Notes: generated by a model from the sequence alone, not told the origin. A DNA stretch of 64,000 nucleotides from Candidatus Saccharibacteria bacterium CG2_30_41_52 (GCA_001873625.1 MNZN01000003.1:1-64000), one strand, 5' to 3'. Counted from the first letter of the stretch, positions 25,113-33,577 are shown. Numbers and translations are program-made.

Positions 25113-26390
25113 ATGAATCCCGTTACAAAACAGAGGGTAGTTAATATAGATAGACGTTCGCGTAGTTTTTTTTGTAACGGGATGAAGCGTCGTGGGTTTA
25201 CTATCGTAGAATTACTTATTGTTATTACTATTATGGGAACTTTACTTACCCTTGGCGTCGCCAGTTTGCGCGCATCACAAATTAGCGCACGCGATAGCGA
25301 ACGCAAAACTGACATTGAAACAATCGCCACTCAACTTGAGAATTATTATATTACCGGGTCTGATTACAGTATGAGTGTCGGCCGATACCCATCTACAACA
25401 TTGACATCTAGTGGAGCATCCAGCCAAACTATACAAGTATTGGCTGTTGGTGGTGGTGGTGGTGGCAATGGTGGTGTCAGTGGTGTAAATTATGGCAATG
25501 GAGGCGGAGGCGGAACGGTTGTTTATAACTCAACATACACAGCTACTACAGGCATAAAGGCAGTGACTATTGGAAACGGTGGCGCTGGCGTTATAGCTGG
25601 TACAGCTGGAACTGGCGGCAGTACTGTATTTGATAGCATAACAGCAACAGGTGGAACTGGAACAATAAACACATCCCGAACCGGTGGTGCAAATGCAAGC
25701 TATTCAGGTGGTACGGCCAGTTCCGGCGTTGACTCGGGCGGAGGTGCAGGTGGTGGCACAAATGGCTCAACATCAACTGCCGGTAACGGATATCTAAGTA
25801 GTATTAGTGGCACTCCAACGTATTACGCTGGTGGTGGTGGTGGCATAGCAAGCTCTTTTGGGTTACCAGGTGGATCTGGTGGTGGTGGAGCTGGTAGTAC
25901 TTCTATCGGAATTAGCGGCACGCCAAATACAGGTGGCGGAGGAGGTGGTGCAAATGCCAGTAACAATGGAGGTAGCGGAGGTTCGGGGATAGTAATTATC
26001 GCTTACCCTACCGGTTTCGTTTCCGCAACGGGAGGTACAATTACAACTTCTGGTGCTAATACCGTACATACATTTACGAGTAGTGGGACTTTTACAGTTA
26101 ATGGGTTTTCAACATTCAATATGCAACGCGTTTTGCGTGATATTGACGTAAAATCTATTACTGCTCCAAATGTAACCGATGCGGCATTAACGTTCATATC
26201 TGCCACAAATAATACCCAGACAATATCTGGCGTGCTCCCACTACCCACCATTGATCAATACGTTTATCAACCACTAATGAAAGATGGATCACTTTGCACA
26301 CTTGAATCTCAAGAATGCACCAAATTTAATCTATACTATAGACTTGAGTCAGATAATACAGTAAACATAGTAACAAGTAGGAATCAATGA
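25113..26390 (+). CDS. Prepilin-like protein carrying a glycine-rich phage-adhesin-like domain
   Basis: The track start 25077 lies in the -35 box. ATG 25113 (leaderless) or ATG 25182 (MKRRGFTIVELLIV) are the choices; the latter gives a short leader. After the pilin helix (to about 60 aa), a normal pilin alpha/beta start (DSERKTDIETIATQLENYY) is interrupted at about residue 105 by some 220 aa of Gly-rich sequence: IQVLAVGGGGGG, repeated GGGGG blocks and GGSGIVIIAYP...VHTFTSSGTFTVNG. This pattern is typical of Gly-rich adhesin domains of phage tail fibres. The pilin-like end resumes (FNMQRVLRDIDVKS) to the stop. It looks like a domain inserted into a minor pilin. Confidence 0.82.
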   Translation: MNPVTKQRVVNIDRRSRSFFCNGMKRRGFTIVELLIVITIMGTLLTLGVASLRASQISARDSERKTDIETIATQLENYYITGSDYSMSVGRYPSTTLTSSGASSQTIQVLAVGGGGGGNGGVSGVNYGNGGGGGTVVYNSTYTATTGIKAVTIGNGGAGVIAGTAGTGGSTVFDSITATGGTGTINTSRTGGANASYSGGTASSGVDSGGGAGGGTNGSTSTAGNGYLSSISGTPTYYAGGGGGIASSFGLPGGSGGGGAGSTSIGISGTPNTGGGGGGANASNNGGSGGSGIVIIAYPTGFVSATGGTITTSGANTVHTFTSSGTFTVNGFSTFNMQRVLRDIDVKSITAPNVTDAALTFISATNNTQTISGVLPLPTIDQYVYQPLMKDGSLCTLESQECTKFNLYYRLESDNTVNIVTSRNQ

Positions 26391-26770
26391 AAAATATGAA
26401 AAAACAATCAGGATTTACAGCAGTCGAATTATTAATCACACTGTTTATTGCAGCGGCATTTTTGATGTCAGGCTATCAGCTTTATAGCCTAATTATGAAA
26501 GACGGTGGTGAAGTTCGTGCAACGGCCAAAGCCAGCAACGTTGTATACGATTATTTGCAACGCTACAAGGCTTCTGCAACTAATCCTTGTACGTCATCGT
26601 CACCACTCAGCAATCAGGTAATCACTGTCGACACACTCGCCAGTGTAACTGTATCTGTTGATATTACTTGCCCATTCAGTTCAACTATGACAGTGACAAA
26701 AGTCCAAGTTACTTTGAAATATGGCAACCCTCAACAAACAGTAATTAATTCGACCTATGTCAAACCATAA
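26387..26770 (+). CDS. Minor prepilin
   Basis: 127 aa. Leader MKNMKKQSG then FTAVELLITLFIAAAFLMSGY, with the conserved Glu at mature position 5. The body has two Cys (NPCTSSS and ITCPFS) that may form a disulphide, and short beta segments. The start overlaps the previous pilin stop by 4 nt (ATGA), and the next pilin begins 14 nt before this stop, so the three are translationally coupled. In type IV pili, such clustered minor pilins prime assembly and form the tip complex (PilV/FimU class by position, not by sequence proof). Confidence 0.88.
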   Translation: MKNMKKQSGFTAVELLITLFIAAAFLMSGYQLYSLIMKDGGEVRATAKASNVVYDYLQRYKASATNPCTSSSPLSNQVITVDTLASVTVSVDITCPFSSTMTVTKVQVTLKYGNPQQTVINSTYVKP

Positions 26771-28559
26771 TAAAAATGTAAATTTGAAAAGCGGATTTTC
26801 GCTAGTCGAGATGTTGATTGTTGCACCAATTGTAATTTTGATGATTGGCATTTTCGTTAGCGCAATCGTCAGTATGACTGGTGACGTGTTGTCAACCAGA
26901 GGTTCTAATGCGCTTGCTTATAACGTTCAAGATGCGCTAGACCGTATTGCGGCAGATATTAAATTAAGTGGCGGATTATTGGCAACAAATAATATCCCCT
27001 TGTCGGCGCCTCAAGGATATAATAACGACACTACGGCATTCCATAATTCCAGCGCCACAACTGGAACAATGCTAATTTTGAATAGTTATGCAACGACTAA
27101 CAACCCATTAAATACAACTCAAAGCTTATTATATATGTCTGGGCAACCAAATGCCTGTAATAGTCCACAAGTCAACCAGAACCCGCCCGTCATGTTAAAT
27201 ACTGTTTATTTTGTCAAAAATAACACATTATGGCGTCGCGTTATTGTACCTTCAAATTATGCAACGGTTGGTTGTAGTGGTGGTTCTATTGGCGCTCCAT
27301 GGCAGCAACCAAGCTGCTACCCTGGTATATCAGGGGCTATTTGTAAAACTCAAGACCAACGTTTAGTTGATGGCATAGCCGCTAACGGTTTCACTGTCAA
27401 TTATTACTCGACAACTAATTCAGTAGTACCGAATTCAATTGCCAGCGATAGCACTAAATCAGATACTATCAGATTCGCCGCCTTGCAAACAACCAGTAAT
27501 GTAAGCGTCACAATCAGCGCCGCTGGCACCATAGCTGGTCGAGACGTTAGTCAATCTGGTACTGTTCGTGAAATTAGTCCGAATAATAATACGACCGTTA
27601 CGGGCGATGTAACCTGGTCCTCGTTTAGCATGCAAAATAACTGGGTAAATTATGGTTATGAATACAATACCCAAGGCTACAGACGCACCAAAGACGGTGT
27701 AGTTATGTTAAAAGGCTTAATTAAAAGATCGGGTACAATAACATCAGGTGAAATCATAGCGACATTACCAGTCGGATACAGACCATCAGAAACACTATTG
27801 TTCCAAACTCAAACAAATCCTAACGTCGGATCGCGTGTCGACATCAAAGCTAATGGCGATATTGCTGTTCTTAGCCCAAGTGACCCAGGCTGGCTATCAC
27901 TTGAAAATATTAATTTCCTGGCGTCCGATACTCCATATATATTTACAAACCTAGCAATGGCTAACAGTTGGGTGGCATATGGGCCGCCGTTTTCATCAGC
28001 AGCTTATGCAATTGATGCCGATGGTCGCGTACACACTAAGGGGTTAGTTAAAAGCGGTGTTGTAACTGATAGCACAGTAATTGCCACATTACCCGACGGT
28101 GCTTACCCATCAGAATATCATCACGTTCCCGAGCATAATACTGGTGGATCTGGGTTTATCGGTATATATACTAATGGCATCCAAGCAAAAGGCGGCGGTA
28201 ATGGCTATTTATCGCTTCAATCAATATTTTATCCAGCAAGCTTCACTAATTGGACGAATATGTCACTCCAAAATAGCTGGGTTTACTACGGAACGCCATA
28301 CTCATACCCAAGTTACACCAAGTCCTCAGACGGCATAGTCACCCTTCATGGTCTTATTAAGTCAGGCACAATGACATCAGGTCTTGTAATAGCAAATCTT
28401 CCCGTTGGTTATAGGCCCGCTCGGACAGTCCTATCCAGTTGCGTAAGTGTAGGTGCAGCTTCCAGAGTAGACATCAGTGCCGCTGGGGACATCATTTATA
28501 GGAGTGGCAGTAATGGTTGGTACTCGTTGGATGAAATATCATTTTACGCCGACAATTAA
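26757..28559 (+). CDS. Minor prepilin (PilW-like) with three phage tail-fibre-like repeats
   Basis: 600 aa. Prepilin signal SGFSLVEMLIVAPIVILMIG, then a PilW-like region to about 285 (DALDRIAADIKLSGG, several Cys). The C-terminal 315 residues are three repeats of about 100 aa: NNWVNYG.., NSWVAYG.. and NSWVYYG.., each followed by DG.V.L.GL(I/V)KSG, (V/I)IA(T/N)LP.GYRP and a GW.SLE.I.F end. This closely resembles the repeated 'WVNYG...GLVKGG...LPAGYRP' modules of phage tail proteins. Together with the collar (0.2 kb) and Gly-rich (25.1 kb) pilins it suggests fibre-like tips for attachment to a host; that role is inferred. Confidence 0.87.
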   Translation: MSNHNKNVNLKSGFSLVEMLIVAPIVILMIGIFVSAIVSMTGDVLSTRGSNALAYNVQDALDRIAADIKLSGGLLATNNIPLSAPQGYNNDTTAFHNSSATTGTMLILNSYATTNNPLNTTQSLLYMSGQPNACNSPQVNQNPPVMLNTVYFVKNNTLWRRVIVPSNYATVGCSGGSIGAPWQQPSCYPGISGAICKTQDQRLVDGIAANGFTVNYYSTTNSVVPNSIASDSTKSDTIRFAALQTTSNVSVTISAAGTIAGRDVSQSGTVREISPNNNTTVTGDVTWSSFSMQNNWVNYGYEYNTQGYRRTKDGVVMLKGLIKRSGTITSGEIIATLPVGYRPSETLLFQTQTNPNVGSRVDIKANGDIAVLSPSDPGWLSLENINFLASDTPYIFTNLAMANSWVAYGPPFSSAAYAIDADGRVHTKGLVKSGVVTDSTVIATLPDGAYPSEYHHVPEHNTGGSGFIGIYTNGIQAKGGGNGYLSLQSIFYPASFTNWTNMSLQNSWVYYGTPYSYPSYTKSSDGIVTLHGLIKSGTMTSGLVIANLPVGYRPARTVLSSCVSVGAASRVDISAAGDIIYRSGSNGWYSLDEISFYADN

Positions 28560-28606
28560 ACCTATTGTGCTACATATGGTCGATGTAGTATATTATAACC
28601 ATAACC

Positions 28607-28617
28607 AATAATTAGGG
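28607..28617 (+). promoter_or_regulatory. Ribosome-binding site of pilin 1
   Basis: AATTAGGGGGC about 8 nt before ATG 28625. Unlike the nearly leaderless genes of the window, the two major-like pilins have real Shine-Dalgarno sites, fitting high expression. Confidence 0.7.
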
Positions 28618-28624
28618 GGCATAC

Positions 28625-29098
28625 ATGATTTTAGACAATATCAATCGTAAAAAAGAACGCGGTTTTACAATCGTCGAGCTTTTGGTCGTTATCGTTGTTA
28701 TCGGTATTTTGGCAGCTATCACAATAGTTTCTTATACTGGTATTACAGCAAAAGCTAATACAACCAAATCACTAAGCAATGCACAATCAGCACAACAAGT
28801 TGCTGAAATCTACAACGCTGATTTGGGATACTACCCAGCAACATTCGGAATTTTCAGTACATACACTGGAACTTCTAAATTACCTGCAGGTATCACAATT
28901 ATTGCCGATGCAGCAACTACAACGATTACAGCAGTTAACGGTCTAACGACTGTCGCTTACTCTTGTTTGACAAGCTGTACTTCTCCGGTAACAGGTGGAC
29001 GTATTACTTACTGGGACTTCACAGGAACTCCAGGTGTTAAATACGTATACGTAGGTGCAATGACATCTTCAAGCACACCAGCTTACCCAGCTAGCTAG
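28625..29098 (+). CDS. Type IV pilin 1 (major-like)
   Basis: 157 aa. Leader of 12 residues ending RG, then FTIVELLVVIVVIGILAAIT, the classic pilin helix, then YTGITAKANTTKSLSNAQSA and a compact C-terminal domain with a Cys pair (SCLTSC) of the disulphide-loop kind. A -10 (TATTATAA) and AGGGGG site precede it, and its own terminator follows, so it is expressed on its own. It shares a nearly identical 5' coding stretch with the next pilin gene. Size and expression signals suggest a major pilin. Confidence 0.93.
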   Translation: MILDNINRKKERGFTIVELLVVIVVIGILAAITIVSYTGITAKANTTKSLSNAQSAQQVAEIYNADLGYYPATFGIFSTYTGTSKLPAGITIIADAATTTITAVNGLTTVAYSCLTSCTSPVTGGRITYWDFTGTPGVKYVYVGAMTSSSTPAYPAS

Positions 29099-29119
29099 AC
29101 TATATATCTAATAGCTTTT

Positions 29120-29145
29120 AAATACCCGCAGTAATGCGGGTATTT
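29120..29145 (+). terminator. Terminator of pilin 1
   Basis: AAATACCCGCA / TGCGGGTATTT with a four-base loop; the stem sequence is nearly the same as that of the pilin 2 terminator. Confidence 0.8.
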
Positions 29146-29228
29146 AATTTGTGGAAAAATATATTTATTGTGCTTGTGTTTATAAAATATGTAAATTATA
29201 ATGTTATCAGTTCACTATATAAATAATT

Positions 29229-29235
29229 AGGGAGG
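29229..29235 (+). promoter_or_regulatory. Ribosome-binding site of pilin 2
   Basis: AGGGAGG, 10 nt before ATG 29246, with a TTATAATG -10-like box about 35 nt further upstream. Confidence 0.7.
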
Positions 29236-29245
29236 CAAAATAGAA

Positions 29246-29725
29246 ATGACACATTTCACTAACGTAATTAAAAAAGAACGCGGTTTTACAATCGTCGAAC
29301 TTTTAGTCGTTATCGTTGTTATCGGTATTTTGGCAGCTATCACAATAGTTTCTTATACTGGTATTACAGCAAAAGCTAATACAACAAAGGCTCTAAGTAA
29401 CGCACAATCAGCTCAAACCGTGATTGAAATCATGGCTGCTGATAATAGTGGATCATACCCTGTAACTGCTGCTTCAATTGCTGCATACAGCGGCACGACC
29501 AGACTACCAGCAGGTATCTCAATCGTAGCTGGCGGAACAGCAATTGACTCAACAAACGGACTAACAACAGTATCATATTCATGTTTGTCTACTGTTGCTG
29601 CAACAGCTCCATGTCTAACTACTGGTGGTAGGATTAAATACTACAACTTTAGTACACCTGGAACAGTATATGTCTACGTTGGTGCAGCCACATCTGGCAG
29701 CAACTTCTATGAACCTTTGACATAG
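29246..29725 (+). CDS. Type IV pilin 2 (major-like, tandem copy)
   Basis: 159 aa. The first 50 residues after the leader are nearly identical to pilin 1, including the DNA (about 115 nt with two synonymous changes), whereas the C-terminal domain has diverged (AADNSGSYPVTAASIAAYS...). Cys residues are again paired (SCLSTVAATAPC). It has its own ribosome-binding site and terminator. A second major-like pilin with a different surface is consistent with antigenic or host-specificity variation; a division of labour between the two cannot be seen from sequence. Confidence 0.93.
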   Translation: MTHFTNVIKKERGFTIVELLVVIVVIGILAAITIVSYTGITAKANTTKALSNAQSAQTVIEIMAADNSGSYPVTAASIAAYSGTTRLPAGISIVAGGTAIDSTNGLTTVSYSCLSTVAATAPCLTTGGRIKYYNFSTPGTVYVYVGAATSGSNFYEPLT

Positions 29726-29744
29726 TATAAAAAATATAGATTTT

Positions 29745-29773
29745 AATACCCGCTATAAAAAGCGGGTATTTTT
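29745..29773. terminator. Terminator of pilin 2
   Basis: AATACCCGCT / AGCGGGTATT followed by TTTTT; it separates the pilin from the convergent glyA. Confidence 0.85.
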
Positions 29774-29787
29774 ATTGATCGTCTTAA

Positions 29788-31065
29788 TTATTTATCACTA
29801 GGTAATGGGAAAGATTTTGCCAGTTTGACAACTTGCTTGCGAAGTTTAGCTAATTCAGCTGGTTTTTCGCGATTATCAATTGCCTGTTTCATCCAACTGG
29901 CAATTTGAACCATATGTTCTTGTTTAAGCCCACGGGTCGTAACTGCCGGTGTCCCCAACCTGATACCACTTGGCCTAAATGGAGGCAATGTATCATCAGG
30001 AATCGCATTGGCGTTCAATGTCAGGCCAATAGAATCCAAAGCTACTTCTGCAGTCTTGCCATCAATACCAAAACTCTTATATACATCAGCCAGCATCATG
30101 TGATTGCTTGTGCCACCTGTAACCAAATAAAAGCCATGCTTTTTAAGCTCATCAGCTAGCACTGATGCGTTATCTACTATTTGCTGTGCATATACCTTGA
30201 AATCTGGCTGCAAAGCCTCATAAAATGCCACAGCTTTAGCTGCAATAGAATGCATATGAGGACCACCTTGCATACCCGGAAAGATAGCTCTATCGATTAA
30301 GGTTGGAATATTTGCAATCGTCTTTTCAGGCGCCTTAAGTGGTGTGCTGACAATACCTTTCGTCAATATCATTCCACCCCTTGGCCCACGAAGTGTTTTA
30401 TGTGTAGTCGTCGTTATGACATGAAAACCATAATCAAATGGATTCTTGGCAACGCCCGCAACAATCAGACCAGCGATATGCGCCATGTCCGCCATCAAAA
30501 GCGCACCGACTTCATTACCAATCGCAGCAAATTTCGCATAATCCAGCTCGCGCGGATATGCACTAAATCCTGCAAGAATAATTTTAGGTTTATGTTTAAT
30601 TGCTAGTTCGCGCAATTCTTCATAATCAATTTCGCCAGTTGTTGTGTCTTTCATTTTGTAACGCACAAAATTATACAACTTGGCACTACGCGTTACTGGT
30701 GCGCCATGCGTCAAGTGCCCTCCATGGCCCAAATCCATCGCAATGACCGTATCACCGGGTTCTAGCCAAGCACTGTACACAGCCTCGTTAGCTGGTGCTC
30801 CAGAGTGCGGTTGAACATTGGCATGATCTGCACCAAATAATTGTTTTGCACGATCAATCGCTAATTGTTCGACCTTATCAGTATATTCTTGGCCGCCATA
30901 GTATCGTTTACCTGGATAACCTTCAGCATATTTATTAGTTAAAACACTACCGAGCGCCGTCAATACGTCACGACTGACGTAATTTTCGCTTGGAATTAAT
31001 TCAAGACCTTCACGTTGCCTGACCTCTTCACCGGCAATATAATCGGCAATCAATTTGTCTTTCAT
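29788..31065 (-). CDS. glyA: Serine hydroxymethyltransferase
   Basis: The track start is at 31071 (MLMKDK); AGGAGG lies only 2 nt before that codon, so the second ATG at 31065 is preferred. About 425 aa. SHMT signatures: IPSENYVS, NVQPHSGAPANEAV, DLGHGGHLTHG, the PLP-lysine motif VITTTTHKTLRGPRGG and GIRLGTPAVTTRG. It converts serine and THF to glycine and methylene-THF, feeding FolD. The presence of this pair is notable since few other amino acid genes are seen. Confidence 0.97.
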   Translation of the reverse strand: MKDKLIADYIAGEEVRQREGLELIPSENYVSRDVLTALGSVLTNKYAEGYPGKRYYGGQEYTDKVEQLAIDRAKQLFGADHANVQPHSGAPANEAVYSAWLEPGDTVIAMDLGHGGHLTHGAPVTRSAKLYNFVRYKMKDTTTGEIDYEELRELAIKHKPKIILAGFSAYPRELDYAKFAAIGNEVGALLMADMAHIAGLIVAGVAKNPFDYGFHVITTTTHKTLRGPRGGMILTKGIVSTPLKAPEKTIANIPTLIDRAIFPGMQGGPHMHSIAAKAVAFYEALQPDFKVYAQQIVDNASVLADELKKHGFYLVTGGTSNHMMLADVYKSFGIDGKTAEVALDSIGLTLNANAIPDDTLPPFRPSGIRLGTPAVTTRGLKQEHMVQIASWMKQAIDNREKPAELAKLRKQVVKLAKSFPLPSDK

Positions 31066-31162
31066 TAACATAACCTCCTAAACCTATTAATATGATTATA
31101 TCATCTACTATATACCAACATCTCATTGACTTGTATATCATGACTGATATATTATTAATGAT

Positions 31163-32692
31163 ATGACAAATGATGATTATAAAGTTAAAATCGGAACCCT
31201 AATTCAAGATACCAGACAGTCACGCGGACTAACTCAGGCTCAACTGGCAAAAGCCTTAAACACTAGTCAGAGTGCAATTAATCGCATCGAAAAAGGCGGC
31301 CAAAATATCAGCCTTGAGATGTTGGCACGCATTAGTGACGTTTTGTCAAGTGAACTTGTGACCCTAAATAAATCAGGCAAAATAAACTTTCGTATCAATG
31401 GTGGCAAGAAATTATCAGGCGAAATTGAAGTCAAAACCAGTAAGAATGCTGCAGTTGGCCTGCTTTGCGCCAGTCTTCTTAACCACGGGACAACAACCCT
31501 ACGACGCGTCGCCCATATCGAGGAAGTAAATCGCATCATCGAAGTATTACAAAGTATCGGCGTAAAAGTTCGTTGGCTAAACGACAAAAATGACCTTGAA
31601 ATTACTCCACCAGCACGCCTAAAACTAGATAATATGGATATTGAGGCGGCCAAGAAAACTCGATCGGTCATTATGCTACTTGGCCCACTACTCCACCAAT
31701 ATAAAGATTTCAAACTACCATTTGCTGGTGGCTGCAATCTTGGCACACGAACCGTTGAACCACATATGACAGGTCTGGCGCCTTTTGGATTGAATGTTGA
31801 GGCGACTGGTGAGTATTATCACGCAACTGTTACTAAAAAATCTATTACGCACACTATTTTATTGACTGAACGTGGCGATACAACAACCGAAAATGTAATC
31901 ATGGCGGCTGCTTTGTATGATGGACAGATCACCATCCGAAACGCCAGTCCTAATTATATGGTTCAAGATTTGTGCTTTTTCTTGCAAAAGCTAGGCGTCA
32001 AAATTGAAGGCATCGGTACAACTATATTAAAAATTCACGGTATACGTAGCATCAACAAAAATGTCGAGTATTACCCGAGTGAAGACCCAATCGAAGCCAT
32101 GAGTTTGATTGCCGCTGGTATCGTCACTGATTCCGAAATAACCATCAAACGTGCACCAATCGAGTTTATTGAAATTGAACTAGCCATCCTTGATGGTATG
32201 GGTCTGAAATGTGAAGTCGGTGACGAATATCCAGCTAGAAACGGCGAAACACGTCTAGTAGACGTCAGAACATTACATTCAAAACTGCATGCACCCAAGG
32301 ATAAATTACACAGCATGCCATTCCCTGGCGTCAACATGGACAATTTGCCATTTTTGGGCCTGATTGCAACCGTAGCAGAAGGCCGAACAATGGTGCATGA
32401 CTGGTCATATGAAAATCGCGCAATTTACTTTACAGAACTAAGCAAATTAAACGCCAAAATTGAATTAGTTGACCCACACCGAGTTTACATAACCGGACCA
32501 ACCAAATGGAAACCAGCTGATATAATTACCCCGCCAGCTTTGCGCCCATCTGTTGTTATATTACTAGCAATGTTGGCAGCTCCTGGACAATCAATTTTGC
32601 GCGATGTCTATTCAATCAACCGCGGTTACGAAGATTTTGCAAATCGACTAAATACGCTCGGTGCAAATATTGAAACCCTGCGAGAAATTTAG
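31163..32692 (+). CDS. murA: HTH-fused UDP-N-acetylglucosamine 1-carboxyvinyltransferase
   Basis: 509 aa, longer than typical MurA (about 420). Residues about 8-62 are a Cro/C1-type helix-turn-helix (LIQDTRQSRGLTQAQLAKAL, SQSAINRIEKGGQ). Residues about 75-509 are the EPSP-synthase/MurA fold: LSGEIEVKTSKNAAVGLLCA (Lys-Asn pair), the active-site loop with Cys in PFAGGCNLGTRTVEPHM, and DNLPFLGLIATVAEG. It adds enolpyruvate to UDP-GlcNAc in the first committed step of peptidoglycan synthesis. The HTH may let the enzyme bind DNA or regulate itself. The Cys keeps fosfomycin sensitivity plausible. Confidence 0.93.
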   Translation: MTNDDYKVKIGTLIQDTRQSRGLTQAQLAKALNTSQSAINRIEKGGQNISLEMLARISDVLSSELVTLNKSGKINFRINGGKKLSGEIEVKTSKNAAVGLLCASLLNHGTTTLRRVAHIEEVNRIIEVLQSIGVKVRWLNDKNDLEITPPARLKLDNMDIEAAKKTRSVIMLLGPLLHQYKDFKLPFAGGCNLGTRTVEPHMTGLAPFGLNVEATGEYYHATVTKKSITHTILLTERGDTTTENVIMAAALYDGQITIRNASPNYMVQDLCFFLQKLGVKIEGIGTTILKIHGIRSINKNVEYYPSEDPIEAMSLIAAGIVTDSEITIKRAPIEFIEIELAILDGMGLKCEVGDEYPARNGETRLVDVRTLHSKLHAPKDKLHSMPFPGVNMDNLPFLGLIATVAEGRTMVHDWSYENRAIYFTELSKLNAKIELVDPHRVYITGPTKWKPADIITPPALRPSVVILLAMLAAPGQSILRDVYSINRGYEDFANRLNTLGANIETLREI

Positions 32693-33027
32693 GCGTACGG
32701 ATTAAAAGTCCGAGATTGCGGTTCGCTAAAACGTCTGGGTCCAGCAATTTTACCAGGTTGTTGCAATGCACCTCTTTGACGAATACTTGAACGATTTAAA
32801 TCTTTGTTAATGACTGCTTTGGCTCGTAATTCTCCATATTTTCCACCAATAGTGGACCTTTGATAATTATCAATAATTCGACGATTGCGATCAATTAATT
32901 GGCGTTGCTCAAAGGATATGCTAGTGGTAGATCCAATTTGATCGCCGTGTGCTACAACAGCATAGCCGTGGCTATGGAATGGTTTTCCATCATCATCAGG
33001 TTTTACTATGTGGTTATTCATGTCCAT
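32689..33027 (-). CDS. Small basic hypothetical protein
   Basis: The track start (33072) is upstream of a minus-strand TATAAT, so ATG 33027 (MDMNNHIVKPDDDG) is preferred, about 112 aa. No membrane segment or signal. The sequence is polar, with SFEQRQLIDRNRRIIDNYQR likely helical and a basic C-terminus (GPRRFSEPQSRTFNPYA). Its stop overlaps the murA stop region by 4 nt on the opposite strand. Not recognised. Confidence 0.6.
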   Translation of the reverse strand: MDMNNHIVKPDDDGKPFHSHGYAVVAHGDQIGSTTSISFEQRQLIDRNRRIIDNYQRSTIGGKYGELRAKAVINKDLNRSSIRQRGALQQPGKIAGPRRFSEPQSRTFNPYA

Positions 33028-33081
33028 ATTTATTTTGCCTTGTTTATTTATATTATACGATAAAGTCAGCAAAAGAGCTAA

Positions 33082-33098
33082 CGTAAATAACAGAGATC
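33082..33098 (-). pseudogene. Copy of the tRNA-His 3' part after the module
   Basis: Minus strand GATCTCTGTTATTTACG against tRNA-His GATCCCCGTCATTCGCC: mainly transitions. It directly follows the module's GTGACC. Confidence 0.6.
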
Positions 33099-33184
33099 GG
33101 TCACGTTCCGCAACCCCGCAAGTCAGTCAAATAAATATAATTCATTTGTAACATTGCCTTGCGCAGTGTAGACTTGCGCTGCTC
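33099..33184 (-). repeat. tRNA-linked module, His copy
   Basis: Minus strand: GAGCAGCGCAAGTCTACACTG hairpin-like start, CGCAAGGC, an AT-rich variable stretch, ACTGACTTGCGGGG, then ACGTGACC. The same landmark order as in the Arg and Pro copies, but the middle helix has been replaced. Confidence 0.72.
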
Positions 33185-33187
33185 ATC

Positions 33188-33222
33188 CGCTACCTCGCAG
33201 GTTCAATCTCATCAAACATCCC
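33188..33222 (+). repeat. Antisense copy of the tRNA-His 3' part
   Basis: Plus strand GCAGGTTCAATCTCATC resembles the tRNA-His T-arm (CGGGTTCGATCCCCGTC) in opposite orientation to the gene, directly after its terminator. Confidence 0.6.
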
Positions 33223-33264
33223 AAATAAATAGACGACCCGTTCACAGGTCGTCTATTTATTTGG
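33221..33264 (-). terminator. CCA-anchored terminator of tRNA-His
   Basis: CCAAATAAATAGACGACC / GGTCGTCTATTTATTTGG, 18 bp with an 8-nt loop, including the encoded CCA. Confidence 0.85.
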
Positions 33265-33339
33265 GGCGAATGACGGGGATCGAACCCGTTACCTTCGGAG
33301 CCACAACCCGACGCTCTAACCAGGTGAGCTACATTCGCC
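33262..33339 (-). tRNA. tRNA-His (GTG)
   Basis: Minus-strand cloverleaf with the His-specific extra G-1 opposite C73, acceptor GCGAATG / CATTCGC, anticodon loop TTGTGGC (GTG), T-arm ACGGGTTCGATCCCCGT, encoded CCA. Confidence 0.95.
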
Positions 33340-33425
33340 ATATCAATGATTGGACTAAGATATTGTAACAGATATAAAGAGATATGAAAATACATTAAGC
33401 TTCGCCTTTGTATGACCTTCTGCAT

Positions 33426-33459
33426 CAACCAGGGTCTGTCCAGGGACGGACCCTGGTTG
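33426..33459 (+). other. Stable hairpin upstream of tRNA-Gly
   Basis: CAACCAGGGTC...GACCCTGGTTG, an 11-bp stem with a GGTTCTTCC tail and no strong T-run. It lies between the two divergent tRNA genes; it could end minus-strand transcripts or be a leftover element. Nothing else is seen in 33340-33480. Confidence 0.5.
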
Positions 33460-33486
33460 GTTCTTCCATAGACTTATGGCCTCTGG

Positions 33487-33492
33487 TATAAT
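33487..33492 (+). promoter_or_regulatory. -10 box of tRNA-Gly
   Basis: TATAAT ending 10 nt before the tRNA 5' end, so transcription begins nearly at the mature end. Confidence 0.75.
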
Positions 33493-33502
33493 ATAAAAAC
33501 GC

Positions 33503-33577
33503 GCGGGCGTCGTATAAAGGCTAATATGTCTGCCTTCCAAGCAAACGATGAGAGTTCGATTCTCTCCGCCCGCACCA
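33503..33577 (+). tRNA. tRNA-Gly (TCC)
   Basis: Cloverleaf: acceptor GCGGGCG / CGCCCGC, anticodon loop CTTCCAA (TCC), T-arm GAGAGTTCGATTCTCTC, discriminator A, encoded CCA. Confidence 0.94.

Noticed and set aside
25440-26000. Repeated GGTGGTGG-rich stretch as a possible repeat array or CRISPR
   Set aside because: It is an in-frame Gly-rich coding region of a prepilin-like protein without regular repeat-spacer structure.
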